From Chionis minor (lineage: Eukaryota > Chordata > Aves > Charadriiformes > Chionididae), in NCBI GenBank assembly GCA_013398295.1, contig VZSF01000872.1:372001-436000 (forward strand): 64,000 nucleotides of DNA. The letters run 5' to 3'. The position numbers were made by a program, and so were the translations under genes. This document shows positions 12,957 through 24,798 of this stretch, piece by piece. Every line of letters begins with the position of its first letter. Within the stretch, counting starts at the first letter, position 1. The notes under the pieces are model-generated. The model was not told the DNA's origin. It saw nothing but the letters and a program-made list of their open reading frames with translations, and did no database searches.

Positions 12957-14789
12957 CTGAATAAGGAAGCTGGGCAGAAGGATCAACTGGACTGTTATAA
13001 AATCGAACGCAAAGTAGTAGGAACTCACATAACTTCATAAAAGAAGAGCCCAGCGGGAGAACAGAAGGTGGGATTCTTTGTAATGCTTTTAGAGAAGCTG
13101 AGGGGTACATGTTTAAGTTTGTTCTTTTGTCAGCTAATAATAAGCAGGCTAACTCTGGGCTGTGAGCCTAATTTAGGGTAAACAGTCTGTGTGTGTCCAG
13201 ACTGGTACAAAATGGGCTGTCGTGAACTCATTGGAATGCTCTGCTTCAGGATGGAAAGCTCTTACAGCCCCTTATGCTGGCCTACAGCAATATCCATGTG
13301 TAGTTTAAGGACTATCAATGTGTATGCGAAGAGGAACAACTTAATCAGGAAAGCCAGAGGATCCACTTACCGCTTTCTTCCTCAGTCCCGTCACAGAACC
13401 ATCACAGAAGAATGCATGTGGGAAAAATGGGCTTGGATTATCTCGGTGAGCGAAGGACCCCAGCTCCATTCACTGAATTGGTGTCGGTGTCATAGCAGTG
13501 AAAGTGGCTGAGATGGGCAGCTCGGGCAGAGAAACTACTGCAGGAAAAAAGAGGGCAAGAAATTACACTGCAGTTTATGTACCGCCTGATCTCTAATGTA
13601 GTAACATCCCCGTGTAAGCGACTAAGGAAAGTCCTTCCTGAAAAGAAGTAATTTCAATGCTAGTAGTTAACTGCTTTTGAGACAAGTTTGTAATTCAGAA
13701 GATGCGCACACACGGACTAAAACTCTATCTCTGACCAAAGCTGAATGTAAAGGAAGCAGGGAAAATATTCACTCTTCTCCCCTCCAAAGCATGAGACACG
13801 TGGGTTCAGGGCCAGGGATGCACTTTGCTGTGCTTTGAATGAAAATTTGTTTAGCAATATGTAGGGAGTTTTTAATGTGTAGTATGCAAGTACATGGACA
13901 GGACTGGCTAACTGGGCTCTAGTGGGAAGGATGCTGGTACAAGATATCCATGGTGCCACAAGGAGGAAAGAGGACTCCATTGTTCTTCACCAGCAATTGT
14001 TTTAGTGCTGTGCGACACAGGGTTTGCACAGGGCATCCATCTCGGCAAGCACGTGGCGCTTCGTGTCACTGCCCGAAATATTCATGGTCTGCTTCAACAG
14101 ACGTACTTACAGAATAATAAACAAGCTTTTTGTATGTGTGACTGCAGCAAATACTTGTTGAAGGTAACTGCTGTATTTCTTTCAGAAGTCCTGCCAACTT
14201 TAATTAACCAAGGTTTATTCTGAAATGCAGTGAGATTAGGAACTTGTTTGCAATCTGTTTGCATTGTAATATACAAATCAGAACATAGTTCTCCTTGTGT
14301 CTTACTGACTGCAAAACCTGTCATCGGGCTTTTCCACAAGTGAATTTGAACTCTGGCCATATTCTCTGCTCCATTTAGCTTCTGCTTTTTTATCATAGGT
14401 TTGGGGACACTCACCATTTTTGAACAGTTGGGGAGATGATTGCTTGCCAGGCTGTATGCAACTGTCAGAACTAATGGCCGTCGAGTTCTCAATATTTCTT
14501 TTCAGATATGTTTGTATCATATTTTAAAATTTTTCCACGTCGCCACCTTTTTGTGCCTTCTGTCTGTGAACACCTGGTGCTTCTGATTCCAGGACTAGGC
14601 TCCAGTCTCCCTGTGGCAGAGGTGGCCTCCAGCCATGGCTGTGTGGTGCTTACAGCAGGGGGGTTTGCTCCTGGGGTGTGCACCTTGGGTGGGTGGGCTC
14701 CGGTGTAACTACACAAGAGTTGTATAAACGCGCATGAACGTGCCTTTGGCGGGTCTTCCATAAAGCTCAAGAGCAAGTTCTGACAGATT
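12957..14789. other. unassigned non-coding stretch
   Basis: No recognisable repeat or further exon. If the minus-strand exon candidate is genuine this would be its upstream intron. Open frames at 13191-13511 (plus) and 14094-14492 (minus) have no domain I can name. The 132-codon minus frame overlaps plus frames and looks like chance. Confidence 0.5.
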
Positions 14790-15087
14790 GGGGGTCAACC
14801 TCTTCTCCCAAGTAACAAGTGATAGGACAAGAGGAAATGGCCTCAAGTTGTGCTGAGGGACGTTTAGGTTGGATATTAGGAAAAACTTCTTTACCGAAAG
14901 GGTTCTCAAGCGTTGGAACAGGCTGCCCAGGGAGGTGGTGGAATTGCCGTCCCTGGAGGTATTTAAAAGCCGGGCAGACGTGGGGCTGAGGGACATGGGT
15001 TAGGGGTGGTCTTGGCAGTGTAGGTTTATGGTTGGACTCGATGACCTTGAAGGTCTCTTCCAACCCAAGTGATTCTATGATTCTATT
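14790..15087 (+). mobile_element. CR1 LINE, 5'-truncated, young subfamily
   Basis: The element starts inside the last codons of CR1 ORF2 ([20 protein letters not shown], then a stop) and keeps the [13 protein letters not shown] and [10 protein letters not shown] blocks. It ends in the 3' UTR, GGTTGGACTCGATGACCTTG, and the CR1 terminal octamers GATTCTATGATTCTAT at 15071-15086. Severe 5' truncation is normal for CR1 copies, and no target-site duplication is expected. It is very similar to the copy at 34828 in the same orientation. The intact terminal repeats and low divergence point to a relatively recent, CR1-J-like insertion. Confidence 0.93.
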
Positions 15088-18000
15088 TCACTATTAATCG
15101 TTTTATCTGCAGACCTGACCTGTGCTGGGACAGTCGGCAAGGCCTGGGGGGAGACGCTGCTGCACCTTCTCCCCTTTCGACCCCTACACACTTAAATTTT
15201 AAGCAGAGTGCTAAGAGAGAAATTTTGGGTTAACAAAACGGAGCAAAGCACATTGGCACTGGCAGTGCAACTGGCCAAGATGATAATTCCCACTCTCACT
15301 CTGGGACAGAGATTGATGCTTTTGCACTACAGTAGGGGAAAAAGCTATTGTAGTGCTGGGGAGAGAAAGGAGAGCTCTGTAATAATGGAAATGAAGGATA
15401 AATAAGTGCTACTGCTAAGTTCATTAGATGATTGCGTTGAATTGTTTTGGACATGACTTGCTTTTTTTTCATGGGAAGGCAGAAGTGTAGTTCTTCGTGC
15501 TGCTGCCATAAAATGCCTCGTGTAATTTTTATTGTAGTAAAATTTGTTTCTAATGTTGATGTATTTTGATTCATCACCTCTGATTTCAGTATGTATTACT
15601 GAAAACCATAATTATCTTTATGGAAATGTTTTCATAACAACAGTCCAGTGTCTCAGGAAGTAGAGGGGGTGAAATCATGTTGTCACAACCTCTCTCTTGA
15701 TATCGAGTGCTGCGTTTACTTGTTCCCTGTGCTGGCATCATGAAAAAAGGGAATTTTACCTTGTGGTCCATTAATGGAGTCTTTATTTCTCTGCGGAGCT
15801 CTTGGTACCTCACTGTCATCCTCCCACCCCGGGAAGGGCAGGGTTGCCCCGTGATATGGGTGATCTTCTGGGAGGAGGCAAGTTGTAGTCAAAATAGTGC
15901 TGGAATGATGGTCTTTGGCCCCGGGTTTACAGCAGAGCTCCCTTTCATTCCTTCTGCTGTCGCAAGCTGGTGCATAGGTGGAAATTAAGATCTCGAGATG
16001 ACTTTAATAAGCAAATATTTCTTGCCCTGGAAAGCAAGAGATAGCAGACTAGCAAAGTAGCCACCTGCTCATGCTCTTGTTTGAAATATAACTTAGGTGT
16101 ACTCCCATGCCACAAATGTTTTGAGTTACCGCCAGGTATCAAATACTAATATTATTTCATATAATGGGGCCCTTTATGCTCCTCTGAAGGACCAACAGAG
16201 CTACAATCATTGCCTGAAGGGCTTTAAAATTTCAAGTTATTTTTTTCGCAATAGTTCTGTGAGGTTTTTCTTTGAAAGAAGTCCTGCCACAGGGGAGCCT
16301 GCCCTCCTCTTGATAAGCAGACGCACAGTAACTCCTTCTGACACTAACGGGAGCTGTGCCTGTGTGAGGACCTGATAATAGATTCCATATAACAAAGCTC
16401 AGCCTCAAGAATATGAAATGTAATGGGGAAAAATATAAAAAAAATCATAAAAGAGCCTGATTGTATTCTTACCCAATATCATTTTTAAAGTGACATAAAG
16501 TCATAGTTTCCTGTGGATTCACTCCTGTGAGTGAGCCTTGTGTTAAAAGCTGATTGTTTCCTGGGTTTCTTTTTATTCTCTAGTCAGCCTTCCTCACTCT
16601 GCACTTGAAGGCTGTGCAGGTCCTTCTGGTTCATCGACCAAACACGAGCTGAGGGCAGGCTGCTATCACCTCTGTAGCTTCTCTGTCCACTTGTGCTGGG
16701 ACACCATCCATCAGGCAAAGAGGTTGGAAGAAAGCATGGTAGCTGTCTGAACTGCCAACTTGAAATAAATCACACCGCTGAACAAGACCAGCTTCTTGCT
16801 CCTGTTTTTTCTGCCTCATTACTAAGTCAAATCTTGGTGTCTATTTGCACGGCGCTGGAAGAGGTGGGCTTCAGTGCCATGGCTTTCTGTGCTGAAGAGG
16901 CTTGAAATGGTTAGGGCTGTAAGACCTGAGTGCTCAAGCCTTGGGAGAAAAAGTCTCGTGTTGCTCTGTCATCCGTGTGCTAGCTGGTCGAGGAGGATAT
17001 CATCAGAAAGTCAGGGTTGGAAGATGCTCATCTACAGGCACCTGGAAAAAATGGTGGCTTTGATTTTTTTATTAACTACTTCTTTCAAGTTATGAAACAA
17101 CCTCTACTTTGTTGTATGTGATCCTCATCCTGAGAAGTACGTGAATGCTGTCCTTGTTTCTGAATAAGGAATAGCAATGTTTCTGTGTTGTGGTGGCACT
17201 ACTCAGGAGTGTTTCATCTGGGGTAACATTTGGAGGTCCTAATTTGTAGTTTGTTCACAACTGGGACACATGCTCTAGGGAGAGCTGATTAACATATTTA
17301 TGAGATCTAAAAGACAAAAACATGAAAAAATGAAAAAGAAGCTAACTTTATTGGTAACTCTTTTGCAGTTGTTGGACATCAGGAAGTCAATGGTACAAGG
17401 CCTATAGAAAGTAAGGATTCAAGAGGAACCCTTTCCTTCCTCTCCAAAGAAAAAAAAGTAACAGGAAAAAAGACTACCCTTCTTTGAGTCCGTAAAATAT
17501 GCTGTATATGATGAAGTGTGACCAATCTATCTTGAGTGACATTAAGTAAAGGTACCGGTGCGTTCAAAGTTTAATTTATCTAGCTTGAAAAGTGTGCGGA
17601 CCTTTCTTGAAGCTGTTCTGCTTCAAGAAACAGTCAGTGATTCTGGACAAGACAGAATGAAATGATGAGTAGTTCTGTAAACATTCCTGATCACGCTGCT
17701 CAAACATGCAAACACTCATGGATTGCCTTGATGGAGGATAAACACAAGCTCCTCAGAGCTGGGGCTTAGGAAATGTTGTGTGCAGATTGCATGCCATGGG
17801 GGAGCAAAGCTCCTGTCAAAAAAAAGACAAAGTTAATTACTAGTACATTTTTTTCCAGAATCGTTTTGAGTTTCTAACCTTGACTTCTAGACGTCTAACT
17901 TAAAAACAAGGCTGCTTTAGTCCTCTTTCATGTTTGTATTTGCTTTATGGGGGTTCATTTTGCTCACTTGTTTTTACACTCCTTAAAGGAGAACTCATGG

Positions 18001-18457
18001 TTAATAAGGATACCTTTAATTTCCTTCATTTTATTTTTCCTTTTGATAGCCCACCTTGGGACACTTCTTTCTTGCAAACCTTAATTTTAATCATGTTTTG
18101 AGAGCTGCCTTTATATTACTCAAGCAATCTTGGTAGAATAAAAAGTGGAAATTGAGATTTGCCCTTAATGGGTCTATTTCCAGTGGAGGCTGTGTGAGAT
18201 ATAAACATGCCAAGCTTTGCTTCCCAGTTTCTAAACCAAGACTTCCAGGTGTGTCAAGATTACACATGGAGTATTAGAAGATTTAATACATTTCTACTAT
18301 CAAGACAGGAAGTTGCAGTAATGTAGGCATTTGATGTAATACACCATACCATGCGCACTCTAATAGAGGTCGTTATAATGCATGTTTTGAAAGTAGTGTT
18401 ATTGATGAGCAGCTGCTCTGCAGAACCCAGATTGCCTTTCCAGTGTGCTTTCTGCTC
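15088..18457. other. unassigned non-coding stretch
   Basis: No gene or repeat I can support. Short open frames on both strands (15208-16905) have no protein-like features. The sequence becomes more AT-rich from about 17280 onward. Confidence 0.55.
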
Positions 18458-18543
18458 ATAAGTTGTTTTCTCGGTGGGAAATAAATTGTTTTCACTGTGG
18501 GAAATGTTAGTTGTTTACTAATAAGTTGTTTTCTCTGTGGGAA
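18458..18543 (+). repeat. 23-bp minisatellite, about 3.7 copies
   Basis: The unit ATAAGTTGTTTTCTCGGTGGGAA (given here in parts: ATAAGTTGTTTTC then TCGGTGGGAA) occurs at 18458-18480, with three changes at 18481-18503, as a degenerate partial copy at 18504-18520, and almost perfectly at 18521-18543. This is a small local tandem duplication and is likely to vary in copy number. Confidence 0.8.
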
Positions 18544-21500
18544 TAGATTTTGAATGTTAAGATAGAAGATAGAACTCTTCTCTGTGCCGTCGAAAGAAAT
18601 ACAATACGCCTGAAGATCTTGAGCTACTGGAACTTTTTAAACAGAAGATTTATAATGTCTTGGGTCAATCTTGCATCCAGTGTTCTTTTAGGAAGACATG
18701 GTGAACTGTACCTTAACATCTGCTCACAACTGGGGACTTGTGTTGGGGTCAAGTCTGAGCAGTGGAGGCTGCCTGAATGTCTGCTATTGATGGCAGGTGA
18801 GGGTGGCTTCACTGGAACTTGTACTCATCTGCATCTTTTCCAGGGTAAATAATCTGTTTGTGTTTGTAGGTGATACATAGTCCTGAGATACCCATGCAGT
18901 GCAGCTAAATATGGTTTATACGTGTTTACTTCCTTCACAACGAGCCCACCTGGATTCATTAAAAACGAAACAAAATCCCCTCTCTGTGGTGGCGTGAGCG
19001 CTGGATAGACATTTACTTCTGGAGGTGTTTGGCACTGATCGACAGAACAATCACTGGCTGAAACGTAGTCGGTGGAACGAGTATATCATGTGTAGAAGGT
19101 GGTAATTAAGGGGGAAATATTCAGAAATTAATTTGCTTCCAATATTTTCTTCAAACTATTTCAGTAGGCCAAGGTAACTTTTTGATGACATTTTCTTATG
19201 TAAGGCAACAACAAAAACCATCCCAGAGTTCCTCAGTCTTCAGTGAAACAAAACATTTCAGAAATGTTATTCAGGGATTTTGTGGAAAGAGGTGCCAGAG
19301 TTCGTTTCTTTTCTGCCACTAGAAGAAAGCGTGCAGCTCACTTTTTCAGAAAAACAGAGTAAAACTCGATGGTAATGGACTTGGGGTAGGGCCACCAGCT
19401 CAAGAAGATGGGTGCTGTTGTGGGGCTACGAAATGAAGGTCAACTCTTCTCTGAGGCAGTCTTCTCTAGTCCTAACCACGCTAATTGGCTGTACATCTCC
19501 AGTCATCAGTATCCTCCCATCTTATAGCTCTTAATATTTTAAAAGTTGTGTTGCTAACCTGTAAGGTAGTTCCAGCAGCTTTACTTGGTTTTTGCAGTAG
19601 CAGATTATGTAGAAGTAGACATTCATGAGACCTTTTTCAGGTCACTTGGTTTGGACACGTGTTGCCTAGACAATGTCCCTCCTCCACTGGTTCAGGAATG
19701 AAGGGTTGTGGATGAGTGTCTGCATGTACAACTGTGGTGGGCGAGTGGCATATATTGCACAAAGCAATGAGGGACTGCTCGCTGCCCTCTGGATTTGTAG
19801 CGCTGTGATTGCATGTCAGGTCCATGCTCTGCCCCTCTACATAGTGTTGGTACATACATCTCCAACATCTGGCAAATCAAAATCACTGTCCTTTCAAAGG
19901 TGGTAGCTGAGAGCTACCCACCTATCTGCAACTTTGTAAGACTTATGAGTGCCAGCTGTAGCTTGTGAAGTGATCTGATGTGTCCTGAAGTGCCTTTGGA
20001 GTAGCATCAGATCTCATGATGATCATAGATGCTCCCCAGACCATATCCATCCCAAGCTTAACGCTGTAGACAAGAAGCTTCTGAATCTACACCAGTAATT
20101 CTGTCACTGAGTCCCTTTACACCCAAAGAAATAATTTGGATGGCTTGAAACGTGCTAGATTATTATTAGATTTGCCTAGACTGATGAAGTAGTTAAACCA
20201 ACAGAAAAGTGTTCTAAGATTTGACTGCTTGCCACATCCTATTACAAAATACCATAGTGATTACGCTATACAATCTTCAGAGAGTGTGTAGCAGCATCGT
20301 TTGATTCAGATGAGGCTTGTTCAATCCCCGTACAGCTTGCTGTGGTGTGTACTGGTTGGAAGGAGAGCTGCCAGCTTTAGCAAAGCCAAGCCTACAAACA
20401 CGCAGTGCAAGTGGAGAGAGTATGGGTGACTTCCCGCAAGCAAATTAGCCCAGACTGACGTACGTGGCGAGTGAGCTGAATAAAACTGATCTCATTGAGG
20501 CAATTTAGAAGTATGTTCTTCTGCAATGTATGGATGGAACAGATGGCATATGAGTGATGAGGAAGAAAAAAATTTATATGAAATAAAAAATTATCTGAAT
20601 GACCTCACTAAGGTTCACGTAAATGAGACATGAGGAAGCAGATCAATAGGGAGTCATAAAGACAAAGTCTACAAATAGCAAAGGTTAGGTCATAGACAAC
20701 AGCACAAAAAGGTGGTAGTGATTAAAAAATTAATTTAAGGAGTGATAAAGTAGTGAAGTTAAAAAGATACAGAAATCCAAATTATAGAAGTAACAGTTTT
20801 TTAACTTTCCTCTTTTCCTTTGTTGATTAAGTCAAGCTTGAAGGAATAAACCCATAATCCAAGCAGGAAATCAGTGCGGAAAATAACTCATTTCTCTACA
20901 AAATGTCACTGCAAGCACTGGTGCTAACAGCCACCAGGTTCAGTGACCGTTGCATACATCAAAAGCTCAGACAGTGTCTGTGGGCACAGGAGCAGAGGAC
21001 CTAAAAGCAGAAATGCCATGCAGGTCTATGCCAGTACTCACCGGTTTGGCTGGGGCTACAAATCACGGCTTTGGTAAAAAGAAGGTGACAGACAACAATA
21101 AATGAAATCTTGCTACAGTTAGGAGTGAAAGTCTTCAGTTTCATGTGTTGTTAAAAAAAATTGTAATCTGTAGCTGTGGTGGAAAAACCATACTTTTGAA
21201 CAGTTTATGAATCATATATTGGTCACTTAAGGGAAACTTTGAGAGATAACAGTGCTGTGGAGTGGATGTAATGGAGCAGTAAAGAGGAATTGCTCTAGTC
21301 GGGGGCAGCTTGGCTGGTTGGTTCTGTGCATTCCTGAAGCTGTAATTATCGGAAGGATCACATTGTTTCAACTTTGATTCAATTTGGGGAGACGCTTCTT
21401 TTATGAAAAGCTGCTACACTAGTTTTCACAGCTGAGCATCTGTGACTCAACACCTCTAAAAATGGAGATTTTTGCCTAATAGCATTTACATCAAAACCTC

Positions 21501-23044
21501 TTAAAATCTTTCCCTTTAATGATGAAATAATGGTAATTAAAGGAGCAATAGAAAAGAAAAAAATAAGTTATGCCAGTGTTCCACATGGAAGTGCCAGACA
21601 AAACTCTGCCTTGTGGTTCTATGCAGAATAAATCAGGTTCAGGATAAGCACCTGGATTCCTTGTCTTCCACAGATTCACTCCTACTCCATGTTTCTCCTG
21701 GCCAAGGTAATGGTCTTGTAATTTTTGGGCATCACGTGTCTCTGGATGGAAACTAGATCTCTTCCTCCATATGTGTCTGTGTGCAAGCGCTGTGGATAGT
21801 TTAAAGCTGATGAGCAGGTCAACTCTCATACATTTAATTTAGAAAACCATTTACCTCTTGTTGCTGTGCATTAACTCATTCCTTATTAGGTGGGATGTTT
21901 TGCAGCATCCTGGAGGCTTTGGTCTCTTTATGAAAAAGTGGAAAATGGTTGTTTTGATGGTGGCCTAAGACACTGAAGGCTGTCTTGAGTTTTAACGTAG
22001 TTCTGTGCTTCTACTCGCTCTTTGATGCATCTTCAATACCTGCTTCAGAAAATGTGGAGGCTTCACTACAGTTTAGGGCGACAGTTTGCTCTAATGTTTT
22101 GCAAAATTTGAAGCCTGATGGCTGCTTTGGTTTTGCCAGTAAAGAAACCACAATGTTTTGTCTTATGTTGATGTAAATCCAAGGTTATTCCCACTAGATT
22201 TGGTGTACTGGTCTAATGTACACAAAATATGGGTCTTGTCCAAGACATTTAGGCAGTGCATATTTTTTTTCTTATGTCAGGGATGCATCATGTTACCTGG
22301 AACAAAATTAATGAGTGTCTTAACCCTACCTGTGGTGTTTCACTAGCTGGAGTATGAATGTTACCCATCTAGAAATCATACGCTCACCTCTTTAGGAAGA
22401 AGCTACTACCTAAACTGTCCTGTGAAAATTGCTGCGTCTGGAGGGTTATTGCTCTTACGCTCAACAATCTGCTACTAGCTATACAAAAGTAATCTTCATT
22501 CTAGGGTATTTTAAGAAAAGCTTGCTGTACGCTTTCTGTAACACTCCATTCAGATAAAATATGAGATTATTGTGCTTTCAGGTGGTTTTGACCATGTTGA
22601 TCAAATAGAGTGAAAGTACAGGTAACAAGTTTTCTGAGGGGGAAAAGTAAACATTTTGGTCTCCTAAACTGGTATTCCAGTAAGCAGAACTGGATGTCAA
22701 AATGCAAACACTTTGCATTTGTAGATGTGTGGCACAAAGATGTTATGGATAGGGAGAGGATGCCAGGTAATTTGACTGTGGGTGAACCTGGATGACTGAG
22801 TAGAGTACCTGCTCCCAACAATATGGGCCCTCTCCCAGCTTGCTTGCTGTAGCACTCCCAGCAGACTCAAGTAAAAACCTCAAGAATTTGAGATTTTGCA
22901 TCTAACAGAGAATTAACATACGATAACTGCAGTTCCTGTTGTAATTCATTGGGTGCTGGGAGTCCTGGCCTTATCTGAACACAGATGTGAACTGTTGCTG
23001 CTATCAATAAATTAAAAGAACGACTAAAAAAGGACAAATCTAAA
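18544..23044. other. unassigned non-coding stretch
   Basis: No supported gene. The best-looking open frames (18550-18852 plus; 21491-21829 minus) contain no recognisable domain and overlap frames on the other strand. At 19640-19900 three frames are open together, which reflects few stop codons rather than coding. A purine-rich AT-rich section lies at about 20560-20850. Confidence 0.5.
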
Positions 23045-23126
23045 ACAATTAAGTGGCAAAAAAAATTATTTTTTTTTTGGAAAAAAATTTCCCTTTTTTT
23101 TAGGGAAAAATTGGGGGGGGGGGGGG
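23045..23126. repeat. A/T homopolymer cluster ending in a run of 14 G
   Basis: Runs of A and T are followed by TTTCCC, nine or ten bases of mostly T, GGGAAA (able to pair as a 6-bp stem) and then 14 G at 23113-23126. This is low-complexity sequence and is prone to length errors in sequencing and assembly. Confidence 0.75.
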
Positions 23127-24750
23127 AAAGGGTCAGATATGCAGAAGAAAAATTGCAGTAATGAAAGTAAGCAGCCCACAGGTTTCTTACAATGTATTTG
23201 AAAATAAATTTTGGAAAATGGAGAGGAAAAAAAAAAAAGGTTGTGATGAGATTTTTAAAGTGAAACTATGTGGCGATTCAGAATAGAAACAGGAGGGTTT
23301 GCACTCAGCTGCCCGCTGTGTCCTGGCAGGCAGGATCTTGCTTCTAAGCTGGGGGAGTTTGCTCGGTGTTAGCTCAAGGATTTGTGGTCCGACAGCAAAC
23401 TCATTCCACTCATTCTGGGAGTTTTCTTCCATCAACTCTCAGGCCTGAGAGCTGATGGAGACGGACTGTTGGATTGCTGATCTCTCCAGCCACAGCTTTC
23501 CAGCCCCTCCAAGCTTCCAAATCCCTGCTCCAGGTGTTTTCCACACTGCTCCATGTGTGCTCCGCACCTCTCCAGAAGGGATGCCCTACTTTCCTGGGCT
23601 TCCCTAGTCCCATCTTCCCAAAGGAAGATGGAGGGGTGAGCAAGAAAGAGTTTTGGAGGGAAAGATTATTTAAAAGCCTTCAGTGGCAACGCAGATTCAT
23701 GAATTTGAGTGGAAGTAAAGTTAATGATCTCCATGTAGCAAAATGCAATTTTCATTTATATAACTCAGTTTTCCAAATTGAGGCACAGGAAAAAAAAAAA
23801 AATCTTCTTCCAACCACAGTATACAAAGGAGACGTTTTAGGTCACCTTTCTGGTTTTGCAAGCATTCAGAAGACGACATTAATGTAGAAAATAGTCCTGG
23901 TCATTATAGACTGATTACGTGATATAGTGTGTATGCAGAGAATACCTTTCTAATGCACTAATAAGCATGACTTATCACTAGTCAGTAGCTCAATTAAAAT
24001 GAAATTTCATTTTCTTTTCCTTTTAAAAATGCAGCTAGCAGAAAAACTTACTGAGACCTCAAAAAAGATTTAAGTTTTTTGAGTTTCCCATATAATGCCC
24101 CAGTTCCTCAGATGTTTCTGTGTTGCTATCTTTAATAGAAACTTTAGAAAAATCTCAGGTAAATTGGTTGCAGCATATACTGAAGTAAAAAGAATGTAAA
24201 AGCACAAAGTGAAATCTAAGAACAGGTCGATAACTATGTCTGCTGACTTTTCAGATTACTTGCAGTGGCTAAGGTTTTGTGAAATATTCCTCTTTTTAGG
24301 TAATTTTCCTGTATTATGGTTAAAAACAAAACAAAACAAAATTCCTGATCCGATTTTCAATTTAGCTGAAAAGACATCATCTATGAAAAAGACAAAGCAG
24401 AGCGAGGTGCTTCGTACAGGCACAGCTGGGTTTTTGTAGGAGCAAGCTGAAGTGACTTGCAAGAGCACGTCTGCCTCACCAAGCAGAGCATGGCCACTGG
24501 CCAAATAACCAGTGGAACAGTCACTCAGGACCTGTGGATTTCAACCCTCCTTAGAAAAGGTCTTTCCAAGTATGCCAGCTCTCTTATTTTACATGCAACT
24601 TTGTGTTTTCTCCGGTTTCCTTACTCTTCCGAATTAGTTTTTTGGGGTCCAATGGTTCTTCTCAGTTTTCTTCTGCAAGTTGCCTGAAAGGGTGGGTGGG
24701 AGTTGCTCTCCTAACGCAAGGAAGGAAGCGGAGTTAACAGCAACCTGGGC
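23127..24750. other. unassigned non-coding stretch
   Basis: No recognisable gene. The 137-codon plus frame at 23474-23887 crosses an A run and has no recognisable domain; I regard it as chance. The sequence 23470-23640 is pyrimidine-rich. Confidence 0.5.
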
Positions 24751-24798
24751 AATAATATTTATATTTATATTATTTATATTTATTTATATTTATATTTA
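24751..24798. repeat. ATTTAT low-complexity tract
   Basis: About 48 bases composed of variants of ATTTAT and ATTAT. A simple AT-rich microsatellite-like tract without coding potential. Confidence 0.8.

Noticed and set aside
17675..17690. TGTAAACATTCCTGA resembling a miR-30 seed region
   Set aside because: Differs from the miR-30 sequence after the seed and shows no complementary arm for a precursor hairpin nearby.
20330..20345. Possible tRNA B-box (GTTCAATCCC)
   Set aside because: No A-box at the proper distance upstream and no cloverleaf pairing; isolated motif only.
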